From Acetobacteraceae bacterium (GTDB taxonomy: Bacteria; Pseudomonadota; Alphaproteobacteria; Acetobacterales; Acetobacteraceae): DNA of 64,000 nt. The position numbers were made by a program, and so were the translations under genes. The stretch covers positions 1 to 64,000 of the forward strand of contig JAIYDD010000275.1 in the NCBI GenBank assembly GCA_027487675.1. The letters are read 5' to 3'. Numbering within the stretch: position 1 is the stretch's first letter; every line of letters begins with the position of its first letter. Under the pieces are notes generated by a model. It had not been told where the DNA came from and ran no database searches. It saw only the letters and a list, made by a program, of their open reading frames with translations. Shown one piece after another: positions 37,849-48,305 of this stretch.

Positions 37849-38589
37849 TCAACCCACAGACTTGTCCACAGCTCCGTGCACAGGCTCGGCGAGCAGCCGG
37901 GCCGATTCCGTCTCGATGGCCTGCTCCAGCGCGCCGAGCAGCGCGGCGCGCGGCAGGCCCGGCGGCAGCGGCGGCAGGATCGAGATGCGGATCACCCCGG
38001 GATGCTTGGCGAAGGCGCGGCGGCCCCAAAAGCGGCCGCTGTCGGTCGCCACCGGCACGACGGGCGCGCCGCCGGAACCTGCGATGGCCACCACCCCGGG
38101 CTGGTAGGGGATGCGGGCGCCGGGCGCGGTGCGGGTGCCCTCGGGGAAGATCACCACCTGGCGGCCCTCGGCCAGCGCGGCCTGGGCGGCGCGCAGCATG
38201 CGGCGCAGCGCGGCGCCGCCGCCGGCGCGGTCCACCGGGATCATGCCCGACTTGCGCAGGTGCCAGCCATAGAGCGGGATCGACAGCAGTTCCTTCTTCA
38301 GGACGTAGGCGACATCCGGCAGCAGCGCGAGCCAGACGATGGTGTCGAAGGCCGATTGGTGCTTGGCGGCGACGATGCAGGGGCCGGGCGGCAGGTGCTC
38401 GCGCCCCAGCACCTCGAAGCGGACCCCGCAGATCAGGCGCAGCAGGAACAGCAGGATCCGCGCCCAGAGCCGCGCGACGGCGCGCATGGCCCAGCGTGGC
38501 GCCGCCAGCGCCGGCAGTGCCAGAATGGAGACCAGGGCGGTGACGCCGAAGAAGGCCGCGTTGAAGATCGCGGAGCGGAGCAGCGTCAT
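37849..38589 (-). CDS. plsC: 1-acyl-sn-glycerol-3-phosphate acyltransferase (PlsC family)
   Basis: IVAAKHQSAFDTIVWLALLPDVAYVLKKELLSIPLYGWHL, VIFPEGTRTAPG. Confidence 0.93.
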   Translation of the reverse strand: MTLLRSAIFNAAFFGVTALVSILALPALAAPRWAMRAVARLWARILLFLLRLICGVRFEVLGREHLPPGPCIVAAKHQSAFDTIVWLALLPDVAYVLKKELLSIPLYGWHLRKSGMIPVDRAGGGAALRRMLRAAQAALAEGRQVVIFPEGTRTAPGARIPYQPGVVAIAGSGGAPVVPVATDSGRFWGRRAFAKHPGVIRISILPPLPPGLPRAALLGALEQAIETESARLLAEPVHGAVDKSVG

Positions 38590-39188
38590 CGTCGCTGGGC
38601 CTCCGCCGCCGTGGCGAAGCGCGTCAGCCCGGCGGCGGCCAGCCCGAGCTTGGCGTATTCCCCGGCCATCAGCCGCGCGACGCGGCCGGCCGGCATCGTG
38701 CCCTCCCGCAGCGCCGCGGGCCCGACCGGATGCGCCAGCAGCTCGGCCTCCGGCAGGGCGCGGGAGAGTTCCAGCATGGCGCGCGGCATGTGGTAGCCGG
38801 CGGTGACCACGCGGAAGGACCGGACGCCGTGCGCCCGCGCATAGGCCGCGGCCTCGGCGGCGTTGCCGATGGTGGTGGCCGCGGCATGGCCGAGCGTGAC
38901 ACGGCCGGCCAGCGCGGCCGGGCTGCGGCCGGTGGCGCGGGCGAGTTCCGCCAGCGTCAGCCCCGGCGCGGCGCCGGAGACCAGCAGGCGCGGCGCGGCG
39001 CCGGCCTCGAGCAGGCGCAGGCCGGTGTCCACCCGCTCGGCCCCGCCGGTCAGCACCAGTATGGCATCGGTGCGGCGGGCCAGGTCGGCGGGCGGGGCGG
39101 CGGCCGCGCGCAGGAACCAGGCGAAGCCCGCGCCGGCCAGGGCGAGCACCGCCGGGCCCAGCAGCAGGGGCAGGCGCCAGCGCCTCAT
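38586..39188 (-). CDS. YdcF/ElyC-like (DUF218) family protein
   Basis: RTDAILVLTGGAERVDTGLRLLEAGAAPRLLVSG...TTIGNAAEAAAYARAHGVRSFRVVTAGYHMPRAMLELSRALP. Confidence 0.9.
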   Translation of the reverse strand: MRRWRLPLLLGPAVLALAGAGFAWFLRAAAAPPADLARRTDAILVLTGGAERVDTGLRLLEAGAAPRLLVSGAAPGLTLAELARATGRSPAALAGRVTLGHAAATTIGNAAEAAAYARAHGVRSFRVVTAGYHMPRAMLELSRALPEAELLAHPVGPAALREGTMPAGRVARLMAGEYAKLGLAAAGLTRFATAAEAQRR

Positions 39189-39258
39189 GCGCGGGACCCC
39201 GGCGACGGCCGGGCCGGTGCCCGGCAGGGCCGGCCGCGGGCGGGAAGGCAGGCGGGCG

Positions 39259-40125
39259 TCACGGCAGTTGCCGCAGCCAGCGCCGCACCGTGGCCTGGGC
39301 GGTCGCCCAGCCGACCAGGAAGGCGAAGGGCGGCACAGCCAGCAGCGCCGGCCAGGGCAGGGCGGAGAGCCCGCGCGCCGCTTCCCCGCCCACCCAGGGC
39401 GCGGCGAGGTCGGCGAGCAGCGCCAGCATCGGCACCGCCGCCGCCGTGCCCCCCGCCGCGCCGAGCGCCGCCAGCAGGCCGAGCCGGCGGGCGAAGCGGC
39501 CGGCGATGTCGGCATCCCGCGCGCCCAGGCCGTGCAGCACCTCGATCGCGTCGCGCCGTGCCGCAAGGCCCGCGCGGGTGGCGACCGCCACCACGGCGGC
39601 GGCGACGGCGGCGACGAGGGCAAGGACCACCCAGGCCAGCGCCTGCAGGCTGCGGGCGAGCGCCGCCAGCCGCCGGACCCAGAGGCCATGCGCCTCCACC
39701 ACCGCGCCGGGCACGACGGCCGCCAGGCGGTCGCCGACCAGCACCGGGTCGGCGCGGGGGTCGCGCAGGCGCAGCTCGATCAGGGCGGGCAGCGGGATGG
39801 CGGGCGCGGCGCCGAGCCAGGGGCGGAGCAGGGCATCGAGGCGGGCGGCGTCGATCGCCTCGGCCTCCGCCACCTCCTCCATGGCGCGCAGCGCGGCGAG
39901 CGCCGGTTCGACGCGGGCGGCATCGGGCAGCTGGACGGTGACGGCGGCGGCGGCGCCGCGCTGCCAGCGATCGGCGAGGCCCGCCGCGCCCTGCGCGCCG
40001 GCGACGGCCAGCGCGGCCAGCAGCGCCATGGCGGCGACCAGGCCGGGCAGCAGCCAGCCCGACAGCGCCCGGCGCAGGCCGAGCGGGTCGCGGGAGTATC
40101 GGCTACGCCTCGGCAAGCCCGTCAT
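39259..40125 (-). CDS. ftsX: Cell division protein FtsX-like ABC permease
   Basis: Four TM topology, [32 protein letters not shown]; follows ftsE. Confidence 0.88.
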   Translation of the reverse strand: MTGLPRRSRYSRDPLGLRRALSGWLLPGLVAAMALLAALAVAGAQGAAGLADRWQRGAAAAVTVQLPDAARVEPALAALRAMEEVAEAEAIDAARLDALLRPWLGAAPAIPLPALIELRLRDPRADPVLVGDRLAAVVPGAVVEAHGLWVRRLAALARSLQALAWVVLALVAAVAAAVVAVATRAGLAARRDAIEVLHGLGARDADIAGRFARRLGLLAALGAAGGTAAAVPMLALLADLAAPWVGGEAARGLSALPWPALLAVPPFAFLVGWATAQATVRRWLRQLP

Positions 40126-40834
40126 CCTCCGCCGCGAAGGGGCCGCGGGCATTGTCGGGGTCGTGCAGCCGGCCTTCATGCAGCAGCAGCGACGGCGCCG
40201 GGAAGCGCGCGACCAGCTCGTCGTCATGGGTGGCGACGACGACGGTGGTGCCCAGGCGGTTCATCTCCCGCAGCAGGGCGAGCAGGCGGCGGGCCTGGCG
40301 GCTGTCGAGGTTGCCGGTCGGCTCGTCGGCCAGCAGCAGGTCGGGGCGGTGGATGACGGCCCGCGCGATGGCGACCCGCTGCTGTTCCCCGCCCGACAGC
40401 TCCGGCGGCAGGGCGAGCGCCTTGGCCTGCAGGCCGACCCAGCGCAGCATCTCGGTCACATCGGCCTTGAGCGAGGCTTCGGGCCGCCCCGCCAGGCGCA
40501 GCGGCAGCGCCACGTTGTCGAAGACGGACAGGTAGGGCAGCAGCCGGAAATCCTGGAAGACGACGCCGATTCGCCGGCGGATCGGGGGCAGGGCGGCGCG
40601 CGGGGCGCGGGCGGTGCGCAGGCCGAGCACCTCGACCTCGCCGCGGGTCGGGCGGAGCGCCAGGTGCATCAGGCGCAGCACGGAGGATTTGCCGGCCCCG
40701 GAGGGGCCGAGCAGCCAGGTGAAGGACCCGGGCGGCAGCGCGAAGGTGACGTCGGCGAGTGCTTCCTCGCCCCAGTCGCCGCGATGCGGCCCGGTGCCGG
40801 GATAGCGCAGGCCGACCGCCTCGAAGCGGACCAT
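40103..40834 (-). CDS. ftsE: Cell division ATP-binding protein FtsE
   Basis: [72 protein letters not shown]. Confidence 0.95.
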   Translation of the reverse strand: MVRFEAVGLRYPGTGPHRGDWGEEALADVTFALPPGSFTWLLGPSGAGKSSVLRLMHLALRPTRGEVEVLGLRTARAPRAALPPIRRRIGVVFQDFRLLPYLSVFDNVALPLRLAGRPEASLKADVTEMLRWVGLQAKALALPPELSGGEQQRVAIARAVIHRPDLLLADEPTGNLDSRQARRLLALLREMNRLGTTVVVATHDDELVARFPAPSLLLHEGRLHDPDNARGPFAAEDDGLAEA

Positions 40835-40949
40835 GGGGCGTTTCTGCCCGCCGCGCGGGCCGGCGCCAAGGGGGCAATCGCGACGGCGTGATGGCGACGG
40901 CGTCGGGCGCTGGACGGGCCGGGGCGGCGCGGTCACTCTGCCGGGCGAG

Positions 40950-41411
40950 ATGCGAATCGCCTGCCCCGGATGCGCCGCGGAATACGAGGTGCCGGACGCC
41001 GCGCTGGCGGCCGGGCCACGGATGCTGCGCTGCGCGCGCTGCGCGACGCAGTTCCGGGCGGCGCTGCCGGAAGCCGGGGCCGCGGCGCCGCCGGTTTCGC
41101 CGCGGGCGGCGGAGCAGCCGGCGGCGGTGGATCGCGAAAGGCCGGCGGAGGCGGGGCTTCGGGCGGGGGACGGGCCGGCCCGCCCGCCGCCGACCCGCGG
41201 GCCAAGCCGGCACAGCCCGATCGACCCGGCGCCGGAGGAGGCGGAGCGCCGAAGCGGCGGGGCGGGGCTGGTGCTGGCCTGGGTGCTGTCCTTGGCGTTG
41301 CTGGGGGGGGCGGGCTGGGCGGCGTTCGCCTATCGCGCCGAGGTGATGGAGGCCTGGCCGCCCTCGATCCGGTTGTACGAGGCGCTGGGGATGGCGGACC
41401 GGGCGCCCTGA
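40950..41411 (+). CDS. MJ0042-type zinc-ribbon, single-TM protein
   Basis: MRIACPGCAAEYEVPDAALAAGPRMLRCARCATQFRA plus C-terminal TM; divergent from ftsE. Confidence 0.88.
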   Translation: MRIACPGCAAEYEVPDAALAAGPRMLRCARCATQFRAALPEAGAAAPPVSPRAAEQPAAVDRERPAEAGLRAGDGPARPPPTRGPSRHSPIDPAPEEAERRSGGAGLVLAWVLSLALLGGAGWAAFAYRAEVMEAWPPSIRLYEALGMADRAP

Positions 41412-41811
41412 GGGTTGCCGGGCGCGAGGTTGCTTGTGCCGGGAAGACGCCCGCGCAACCTGTGCCGTGCGGCCGGTGCCGGTCGGTCCGATGGCTTGCA
41501 TGCGGGGCGGTGGCCTGCGGCGCGATGGCCGGGGAGGCAAAGGCGCGCGGCGGGGCCGGCTTCGGGCACCGCCGCCCTCGGGCGCACCCGCTGCCCGGGC
41601 GGAGTGGCCAGAGCCGCCAGGATGCGGGCGAGGGCGAGCGTGACGTCACGCACCGCCGGCCGTCCCGGGTCCCGGCGAGGAGCTGCAAGGCGGGCCCGGC
41701 TGGCCGCCGCCCATCCGCGCGACCCGGCCTCACGGTACGCGTCGCGGCCGCCATCCGGTGGCCTTCCCCGCTCCGCCGGCCGCCTGGCGCCGAGGTCGCC
41801 GCCGCCCGCGG

Positions 41812-42771
41812 TCAGGCCGGGATCCGGCGGAAGAACCGGTTCTCGCCCAGCCGCGGCAATTCGGTGAAGCCGGGCCCGACCGCGCGCCGCACCGCGGCAT
41901 CGCTGCCGGGACGGAAGCGGTCATGGGTCTCGACGACGATCAGCCCGATGCGTGGCAGCCAGGCGGCGGCGCTGTCGTCGAACAGCTCCACCTCCGCGCC
42001 CTCGATGTCCACCTTCAGGATGTCCACCTGCTGGAAGCCGTGGCGATCGAGCAGCGTGTCCAGGCGGAAGCAGGGCGTCTGGCGCGCCGACGGGGACGGC
42101 GCCTCGGTGACCTGGATGCCCCAGCCATCAAGGTCATTGCCCGCCTCGTCCTCGTCGGCCAGCGAGATCATGCCGTCGCGGTTCCAGATCGCGGCCTGCT
42201 CGCGCCGGACGCGCTCGCCGAAGGGCGCGGTGTTGGCTTCCAGCAGCGCGAAGTTGCCGGCATCGGGCTCCACCGCAAGCAGGCGGGCCTGCCTGTAGCG
42301 CAGGGCGAAGAACAGCGCGCTGAGGCCGATATTGGCACCCAGATCGACCACCGTCGCCGCGGCGGCGGGCAGGTCGGGGGTTTCGTATTCGCGGCGACCG
42401 AAGACCTGCTGGTAGACGGCGCCGTCGCTGCCGTGCAGGCGCAGGCTGACCTCGGCCTCGGTGCCGGGGATGGTGAAGCGAAGGCTGTGCGGCCGGACGA
42501 CCTGGCCGGCGATCTGGATCAGGCCGCCGCGGCGGCGCAGCATGTCGAAGCGGATCGCCGTGGCGGCAACGGCTTCATGCACGAAGTCGCGGCCGACGCG
42601 GAGGAAGGCGTCGCGTTCGCCGTCCTCCCAGTCCAGCTCCAGCCGATCGGCGGCCAGCCGGTACCGGCCGCGCCGGGGCTTGCCTTCCATCGCCGCGGCG
42701 GCCTCGGCCTCGGACAGCAGGAGATGCGCGGTCCAGGCCGGGTGGATCGCCTTCACGCGGGTCACGGACAT
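41812..42771 (-). CDS. FkbM family methyltransferase
   Basis: VVDLGANIGLSALFFALRYRQARLLAVEPDAGNFALLEAN...VDILKVDIEGAEVELFDDS. Confidence 0.9.
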   Translation of the reverse strand: MSVTRVKAIHPAWTAHLLLSEAEAAAAMEGKPRRGRYRLAADRLELDWEDGERDAFLRVGRDFVHEAVAATAIRFDMLRRRGGLIQIAGQVVRPHSLRFTIPGTEAEVSLRLHGSDGAVYQQVFGRREYETPDLPAAAATVVDLGANIGLSALFFALRYRQARLLAVEPDAGNFALLEANTAPFGERVRREQAAIWNRDGMISLADEDEAGNDLDGWGIQVTEAPSPSARQTPCFRLDTLLDRHGFQQVDILKVDIEGAEVELFDDSAAAWLPRIGLIVVETHDRFRPGSDAAVRRAVGPGFTELPRLGENRFFRRIPA

Positions 42772-42912
42772 GCTGCTGGCTGCCTTCTGCCGGACGGGCG
42801 GCGCCGTCGGCCCGGATGCCGGGCGGTCGGGCCTTCCGGCTCCGCGCGGCGGTGGTGCCATGGGCGCCCGGCGACGCCAAGGGCCGGGCGAGGGCTCATC
42901 GGGGCGCGGTCG

Positions 42913-43851
42913 TCAGCCTGCCACCCCCAGCACGCGCCGCGCCGCCGCCGCGTCGGCCGCGATCGCGGCCTTCAGCTCCTCCAGCCCCCCGAAGGTCGCG
43001 TCCGGCCGCAGGAAGGCGCGCAGGCGCACGCCGATCTCCTGGCCGTAGAGGTCGCCGGACCAGTCGAACAGATGCGTCTCGCACCGCGTCACCGGGTCGC
43101 CGCCCAGCGTCGGGCGGCGGCCGACATTGGCCACGCCCGGCACTTCCTGCCCCGATGCCAGCATGCAGGTCACGGCATAGACCCCGCGCGCCGGTTCCAG
43201 GTGCCGGCCGAGCAGAATGTTGGCGGTCGGCCAGCCCAGCACGCGCCCGAGCCGGTCGCCGACGAAAACCTCGCCGCGCAGCTCGAAGGGCCGCCCGAGC
43301 AGCGCGGCGGCGCGGTCCGGGTAGCCATCCTGCAGCAGCTTGCGGATGCGGGTGGAGGAGACGGGTCCGGCCTCATCCGTCACCGCGGGGACGATGGTCA
43401 GGCCGATGCCGCGGCGTTCCGCCTCCCGCGCCAGGAAGGCGACGTCGCCGCCGCGGCGGTGGCCGAAGGCGAAGTCGGCGCCGCAGGCCAGGTGCCGGGC
43501 GCCGAGTCCCTGGTGCAGCACCTCCTCCACGAAAATCTCCGCCGGCATGGCGGCGAGCGTCGCGTCGAAGGGAAGCGCATGGATGCGGGTGGCGCCGGCG
43601 GCGGCCAGCGCGGCCGCCTTGGCGGGCAGCAGCGTCAGGCGGAAGGGCGGGTCCTCGGGGCGGAAATGCTCGCGCGGGTGGGGTTCGAAGGTCAGCGCGG
43701 CGAGCGGCAGGTCCGGGCGGGCGGCGTGGGCGGCGCGCAGCACGGCCAGGTGGCCGAGATGCACGCCGTCCAGGTTGCCGAGCGCCAGGGTGGCGCCGCG
43801 CCGGGACGGGGGAAGCTGGCGCCAGTCCGTGACGATGTCGGGGGTGGTCAT
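42913..43851 (-). CDS. ribF: Bifunctional riboflavin kinase/FAD synthetase
   Basis: ATLALGNLDGVHLGHLAVL...ALTFEPHPREHFRPEDPPFRLT...GPVSSTRIRKLLQDG...GWPTANI...GVYAV. Confidence 0.96.
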   Translation of the reverse strand: MTTPDIVTDWRQLPPSRRGATLALGNLDGVHLGHLAVLRAAHAARPDLPLAALTFEPHPREHFRPEDPPFRLTLLPAKAAALAAAGATRIHALPFDATLAAMPAEIFVEEVLHQGLGARHLACGADFAFGHRRGGDVAFLAREAERRGIGLTIVPAVTDEAGPVSSTRIRKLLQDGYPDRAAALLGRPFELRGEVFVGDRLGRVLGWPTANILLGRHLEPARGVYAVTCMLASGQEVPGVANVGRRPTLGGDPVTRCETHLFDWSGDLYGQEIGVRLRAFLRPDATFGGLEELKAAIAADAAAARRVLGVAG

Positions 43852-43930
43852 GGCCGGCAGATGAGGGGTGGCGGGGCCGGGGCGCAAGGCGGGCCGGCGG
43901 GAAGGGGGGCGCGGGCGCGCCCCGCGGGCA

Positions 43931-44548
43931 TCACGCCTGGTCGGGGCGCAGCCAGGCCTGGGTGCCCGGGGGCGGGGCGAAGCCGTCCAGCGCCGCCAGC
44001 GCGCCGTCCGGGTCCTCGGCCAGCATGGCCAGGGGGCGATGGTGGGGGCGGACGAAGCCCTCGGCGGCCATATGGTCGAGCGCCCCCAGGAAGGGGCGCC
44101 AATAGCCGTCCACGTCGAGGAACACCGTGCCCTTGTCCTGGATGCCGAGCTGCGCCCAGGTCAGCGCCTCCACCGCTTCCTCCAGCGTGCCGTAGCCGCC
44201 GGGCAGCACGATGAAGCCGTCGGAGAGCGAGGCCATCAGCGCCTTGCGCTCATGCATGGTGTCGACGACGTGCAGGTCGACCGCGCCGCCATGCCCGACC
44301 TCCCGCGCCAGCAGCCCGTGCGGGATCACGCCGGTCACATGCGCGCCGGCCGACAGCGCGGCATCCGCCACGATGCCCATCAGCCCGACCGCGCCGCCGC
44401 CGTAGACCAGGCCGAGGCCGCGCGCCGCGATCCGCCGGCCCATGGCGCGCGCGGCCTCCGCATAGGCGGGGCGGGCGCCGGGGGCGGATCCGCAGAAGAC
44501 GCAGACGCGCCTGAGGCGCCGGAAGCCGGGGGCGGCGGGCGGGGTCAC
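43931..44548 (-). CDS. LOG family / TIGR00730 Rossmann-fold protein
   Basis: VCVFCGSAPGARPAYAEAARAMGRRIAARGLGLVYGGGAVGLMGIVADAAL...MHERKALM...VLPGGYGTLEEAVEALTWAQLG. Confidence 0.95.
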   Translation of the reverse strand: MTPPAAPGFRRLRRVCVFCGSAPGARPAYAEAARAMGRRIAARGLGLVYGGGAVGLMGIVADAALSAGAHVTGVIPHGLLAREVGHGGAVDLHVVDTMHERKALMASLSDGFIVLPGGYGTLEEAVEALTWAQLGIQDKGTVFLDVDGYWRPFLGALDHMAAEGFVRPHHRPLAMLAEDPDGALAALDGFAPPPGTQAWLRPDQA

Positions 44549-45015
44549 TCCGCGGCCTCCGCTGCTGCCGCCGCCGCGGCGCGGACGGCGAGCGCGGCGC
44601 GGGATGGCACGGCGACCAGCGCTTCCCCTTCCAGCACCGGCTCGCCGCGCACGGTGCAGACGGTGCGCAGGCTGGCGCGGCTCTTGGCGGCGTTCAGCTC
44701 GGTGATCTCCACGGTCGCGGTGACGGTGTCGCCGATGCGGACGGGGCGGCGGAAGCGCAGCGATTGCGACATGTAGATGGTCCCCGGGCCGGGAAGTTGC
44801 GTGCCCATGACCTTGGTGATCAGCCCGGCCGCCAGCATGCCGTGGGCGATGCGTTCGCCGAAGACGCTGTCGCGGGCGTATTCGGCGTTGAGGTGCATCG
44901 GGTTGGTGTCGCCGGTGACGGCGGCGAACAGCACGATGTCGGCTTCCGTGATGGTCTTGCCGAAGCTCGCCTTCTGGCCGACCGAGAGATCCTCGAAGAA
45001 CCAGCCCTCGCTCAT
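44545..45015 (-). CDS. MaoC family dehydratase
   Basis: MSEGWFFEDLSVGQKASFGKTITEADIVLFAAVTGDTNPMHLNAEYARDSVFGERIAHGMLAAGLI. Confidence 0.95.
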   Translation of the reverse strand: MSEGWFFEDLSVGQKASFGKTITEADIVLFAAVTGDTNPMHLNAEYARDSVFGERIAHGMLAAGLITKVMGTQLPGPGTIYMSQSLRFRRPVRIGDTVTATVEITELNAAKSRASLRTVCTVRGEPVLEGEALVAVPSRAALAVRAAAAAAAEAAE

Positions 45016-45097
45016 TGCGTGACGCCCCTGTTGCGCTGCACAAGCCGTAGCCGTTGCGGGGCGTGGCGGGCAAGGGGCGCCCAAGGGGGGACACGGC

Positions 45098-46303
45098 ATG
45101 GACAAGCCGGCGCGCCCCTGCCAGAACGCCGGCCGCTTCACGAAACTGCCACGGGACGACGCGATGCCCCGCACCGAGATCGGCTCCTCCGAGCGGCTGC
45201 TGGAAGAACTGCGCGGCTGGGTCGAGACGGAGACGCCGACCACCGATGCGCTGGCCGTGAACCGGCTGGCCGACCGCGCAGAGGCGGGGCTGCGCGCGGT
45301 GGGCGGCGCGGTGACGCGCATCCCCGGCCGCGACGGATTCGGGGACACGCTGGTGTGCCGCACGCCAGGCCCAGGGGGCGACGGCGTCGCGCCGGTGGTG
45401 GTGGCCGGGCATCTCGACACGGTGTGGGACCACGGCACGCTGGACGGCGCGATGCCCTTCCGCATCGACGGCGCGAAGGCCCACGGGCCGGGGATCTACG
45501 ACATGAAGGCAGGGTCCTTCATGGCCTTCCACAGCGTGCGGGAGATCCTGCGCCAGAAGGTCGCGACGCGCAGCCCGATCGTGCTGCTGCTGACGCCGGA
45601 CGAGGAGGTGGGAAGCCCCACCAGCCGCGGCCCGATCGAGGAGGCGGCGCGCGGCGCCCGGGCGGTGCTGATCCCCGAACCGGCCGGCGCGGGGGGGGCC
45701 TGCGTCACCGCGCGCAAGGGCGTCGGGCGCTTCGAGATCGCGGTCGATGGCGTCTCCGCCCATGCCGGCGGCAACTGGAGCGAGGGGCGCAGCGCGATCG
45801 TCGCCCTCTCGCGCCTCGTCCTGCGGATCCATGCGATGACGGACCTGGCGGCGGGCATCACCACCAATGTCGCGCCGGTCTGGGGCGGCACGCGCCCGAA
45901 CGTGATCGCGCCGGAGGCAGGGTGCGAGGTGGATCTGCGCGTGCCGACCATCGCGCTCGGCGAAAGGCTGGAGGCGGAGATCCTGGCCCTGGCGGGCACG
46001 GAGGACGGGGTGCGTGTGACGGTGACCGGCGGCATGAACCGCCCGCCCTTCGCCGAGACGCCGGCGATCCGCGCGCTCTACGAGCAGGCGCGCGCCCTGG
46101 CGGCGGCGCATGGCTACGACCTGCCGGTGCAGCATCGCGGCGGCGGGTCGGACGGGAATTTCACGGCGGCGCTCGGCGTGCCGACGCTGGATGGGCTGGG
46201 CTGCACGGGCGCGGGCGCGCATGCGCCGCACGAGCATATCCTGTGGCCGGACCTGGCGCCGCGCTGCGCGACGCTCTGCGCGCTGCTCGAGGAGATCGGG
46301 TAG
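45098..46303 (+). CDS. M20 family metallopeptidase (CPG2-like)
   Basis: VVVAGHLDTVWDHGTL...GPGIYDMKAGSFMAF...LLTPDEEVGSPTSR; possible alternative start at 45164. Confidence 0.93.
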   Translation: MDKPARPCQNAGRFTKLPRDDAMPRTEIGSSERLLEELRGWVETETPTTDALAVNRLADRAEAGLRAVGGAVTRIPGRDGFGDTLVCRTPGPGGDGVAPVVVAGHLDTVWDHGTLDGAMPFRIDGAKAHGPGIYDMKAGSFMAFHSVREILRQKVATRSPIVLLLTPDEEVGSPTSRGPIEEAARGARAVLIPEPAGAGGACVTARKGVGRFEIAVDGVSAHAGGNWSEGRSAIVALSRLVLRIHAMTDLAAGITTNVAPVWGGTRPNVIAPEAGCEVDLRVPTIALGERLEAEILALAGTEDGVRVTVTGGMNRPPFAETPAIRALYEQARALAAAHGYDLPVQHRGGGSDGNFTAALGVPTLDGLGCTGAGAHAPHEHILWPDLAPRCATLCALLEEIG

Positions 46304-46485
46304 GGGGCGCGCGGGGCCGCGGCTGCGGCCCGTCGGGCCGCGGAGGCCGTGCCGCGCGGGCGCGGCCGGCATGGCCACCCGCGGCCGCGCTTCAGCCGGC
46401 GCGGGCCATGGTCTAGCCTGCCGCCGATGCGCGCCGCCCCTCCGCCCTGCCCGCCTTGCCATGGCCGCCCGGCCGACCGGCGGGC

Positions 46486-46815
46486 ATGACCGCGGCCTTC
46501 GGCTTCTACGCGCTGGCGGCGCTGGCCGAGATCGCGGGCTGCTTCGCGGTCTGGGCGGTGCTGCGGCTCGGGCGCAGCGCCTGGTGGCTGCTGCCGGGGC
46601 TGGCGTGCCTGGCGCTGTTCGCCTGGGTGCTGACGCGGGTGGAGGCGGAATTCGCCGGCCGGGCCTTCGCCGCCTATGGCGGGGTCTACATCGCCGCATC
46701 GCTCGCATGGATGTGGGCGGTGGAAGGCGCGCGGCCGGATCGCTTCGACCTGGCCGGCGCCGCGCTGTGCCTGGGCGGCGCGGCGCTGATCCTGCTGGCA
46801 CCGCGCGCGGGCTGA
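46486..46815 (+). CDS. YnfA family (UPF0060) membrane protein
   Basis: [32 protein letters not shown]...[24 protein letters not shown]. Confidence 0.92.
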   Translation: MTAAFGFYALAALAEIAGCFAVWAVLRLGRSAWWLLPGLACLALFAWVLTRVEAEFAGRAFAAYGGVYIAASLAWMWAVEGARPDRFDLAGAALCLGGAALILLAPRAG

Positions 46816-46827
46816 GCCGCCGGCGCC

Positions 46828-47937
46828 TCAGCCCAGCGGCGCGGTGCGCCACAGCGTGACGCGCAGCCCGCCATGCGGCACCGGCGGGCCCGGCGGCAGG
46901 AAGGGCAGGGCGGTGGCCCGCGCCAGGGCGGGCTCGGCCGTCACCAGCCCGACGCGCCAGCCCCGGAAGCGGCGCAGCAGCACCTGGCCGAGGGCGCGGT
47001 GCAGCGGCACCAGCGCCGCCGCATCGCCCAGCCGCGCGCCATAGGGCGGGTTGACCATGACCAGGCCCGGCGGGCCGGGCGGCGGCTCGGCCTCGGAGAC
47101 CACGGCCTGGCGGAAGGCGGTGCCCGCCGCCATGCCGGCGCGGCCGGCATTCGCGATGGCCGCGGCGATGGAGCCGGCATCGCGGTCGCTGCCGTGGCAG
47201 GTGGCGGCGGGCGGCCGCGGCCGTTCCACCGCGCGCATCCGCGCCCAGGCCTCGGCGTCGAAGGTGGCCAGGCGTTCGAAGGCGAAGCTTCGGGCACGGC
47301 CGGGGTTGAGGCGCGCGGCGATCTCCGCGGCCTCGATGACGAAGGTGCCCGATCCGCACATCGGGTCCAGCACCGGCTCCGCGCCGCCATAGCCGCATTG
47401 CATCAGGAACAGCGCGGCCATGGTCTCGCGCAGCGGGGCGGCGGCGACGTCCTGCTTGAAGCCGCGGCGATGCAGGGGCTCGCCGGAGGTGTCGAGGCTG
47501 AGGGTGCAGAGATCGTGGTCGATGCGGACCATCACCGCGACCTCCGCGGCCGGGTCGGGCGTGGCGCCGAGCGTCTCCGCGATCGCGCGCTCCACCCGCT
47601 CCGCTGCCGCGCCGGAATGCCAGATGCGGGAGGCGCTGCAACTGGCCTCGACGCGGAAGGGGGTGTCCCGGCGCAGCAGCGCGGGCCACGGCGTGCGCCG
47701 CGCGCGCAGGTCGAGCTGGGCAAGCTGCGTGACGCGGAAGGCATCGACGCGCGCCAGCACGCGGGTGGCGCCGCGCAGCCAGAGATTGGCGCGCCAGGCA
47801 TCCGGCCAGGCGCCCTGGAAGGCGACGCCGCCGGGCACGGCGAGCGGCTGGCGGAACCCCTTGAGGCGGAGCTCCTGGAGGAGCGTGGGCTCCAGGCCCG
47901 GCGGGCAGGCGGCGAAGAGGTCGAGATGAGGGGGCAT
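46828..47937 (-). CDS. THUMP-domain class I SAM RNA methyltransferase (RlmL N-terminal-like)
   Basis: LFAACPPGLEPTLLQELRLKGF...LDPMCGSGTFVIEAAEIAARLNPGRARSFAFERL...MVNPPYGARLGD; start set to 47937. Confidence 0.92.
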   Translation of the reverse strand: MPPHLDLFAACPPGLEPTLLQELRLKGFRQPLAVPGGVAFQGAWPDAWRANLWLRGATRVLARVDAFRVTQLAQLDLRARRTPWPALLRRDTPFRVEASCSASRIWHSGAAAERVERAIAETLGATPDPAAEVAVMVRIDHDLCTLSLDTSGEPLHRRGFKQDVAAAPLRETMAALFLMQCGYGGAEPVLDPMCGSGTFVIEAAEIAARLNPGRARSFAFERLATFDAEAWARMRAVERPRPPAATCHGSDRDAGSIAAAIANAGRAGMAAGTAFRQAVVSEAEPPPGPPGLVMVNPPYGARLGDAAALVPLHRALGQVLLRRFRGWRVGLVTAEPALARATALPFLPPGPPVPHGGLRVTLWRTAPLG

Positions 47938-48044
47938 GTCGGTGGGGCCGGATGATGCCGGCGGGCCGGGCGCGCGGAAAGGCCGGCGCCCGGGCATGGG
48001 CATCGCATGCGCGGAACGAAAGGCTACTGCCGTCGTTGCACCTG

Positions 48045-48069
48045 CCCTCTCCCCGGCGGAGGGAGAGGG
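48045..48069. repeat. Dispersed CCCTCTCCC/GGGAGAGGG hairpin repeat, copy 3
   Basis: CCCTCTCCC-cggcgga-GGGAGAGGG followed by tcgggg. Confidence 0.85.
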
Positions 48070-48163
48070 TCGGGGCAGTGCGCCGTCGGGGTGAAGGGGC
48101 GTGCGAAGCGCTGGTCCACCACCTGGAGTCCGAAGCGTTATCCGCACGGCGCCGCGCGCCCCG

Positions 48164-48190
48164 CCCTCTCCCGGCCAGGCGGGACAGGGT
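48164..48190. repeat. Dispersed CCCTCTCCC hairpin repeat, copy 4 (imperfect)
   Basis: CCCTCTCCCGGCCAGGCGGGACAGGG, one mismatch in the stem. Confidence 0.65.
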
Positions 48191-48305
48191 GGTTCTCGCC
48201 GCGTCGGCGCCCCTGCGGGTGTCCTGGGCGTCCGGGACCGGCCCCTTGCCGGCCCCCGCCCGGCCGGGCGATCCTCGGCCCCGACGCCGCCAGGGGAGTT
48301 CCGCC

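Noticed and set aside
37858-37871. cttgtccacag, resembling a DnaA box (TTATCCACA)
   Set aside because: Lies inside the plsC 3' coding end (VDKSVG), single site with a mismatch, no AT-rich region or cluster.
41412-41811. Possible gene in the 400-bp gap (ORF 41330..41653 minus)
   Set aside because: No recognisable motif and overlaps the MJ0042 protein 3' end; start-like MRDVTLALARILAAL alone is not enough.
46828-48147. Longer N-terminus for the RlmL-like protein
   Set aside because: Extension translates repeat DNA; homology-like sequence starts at MPPHLDLFAACPPGLE (47937).
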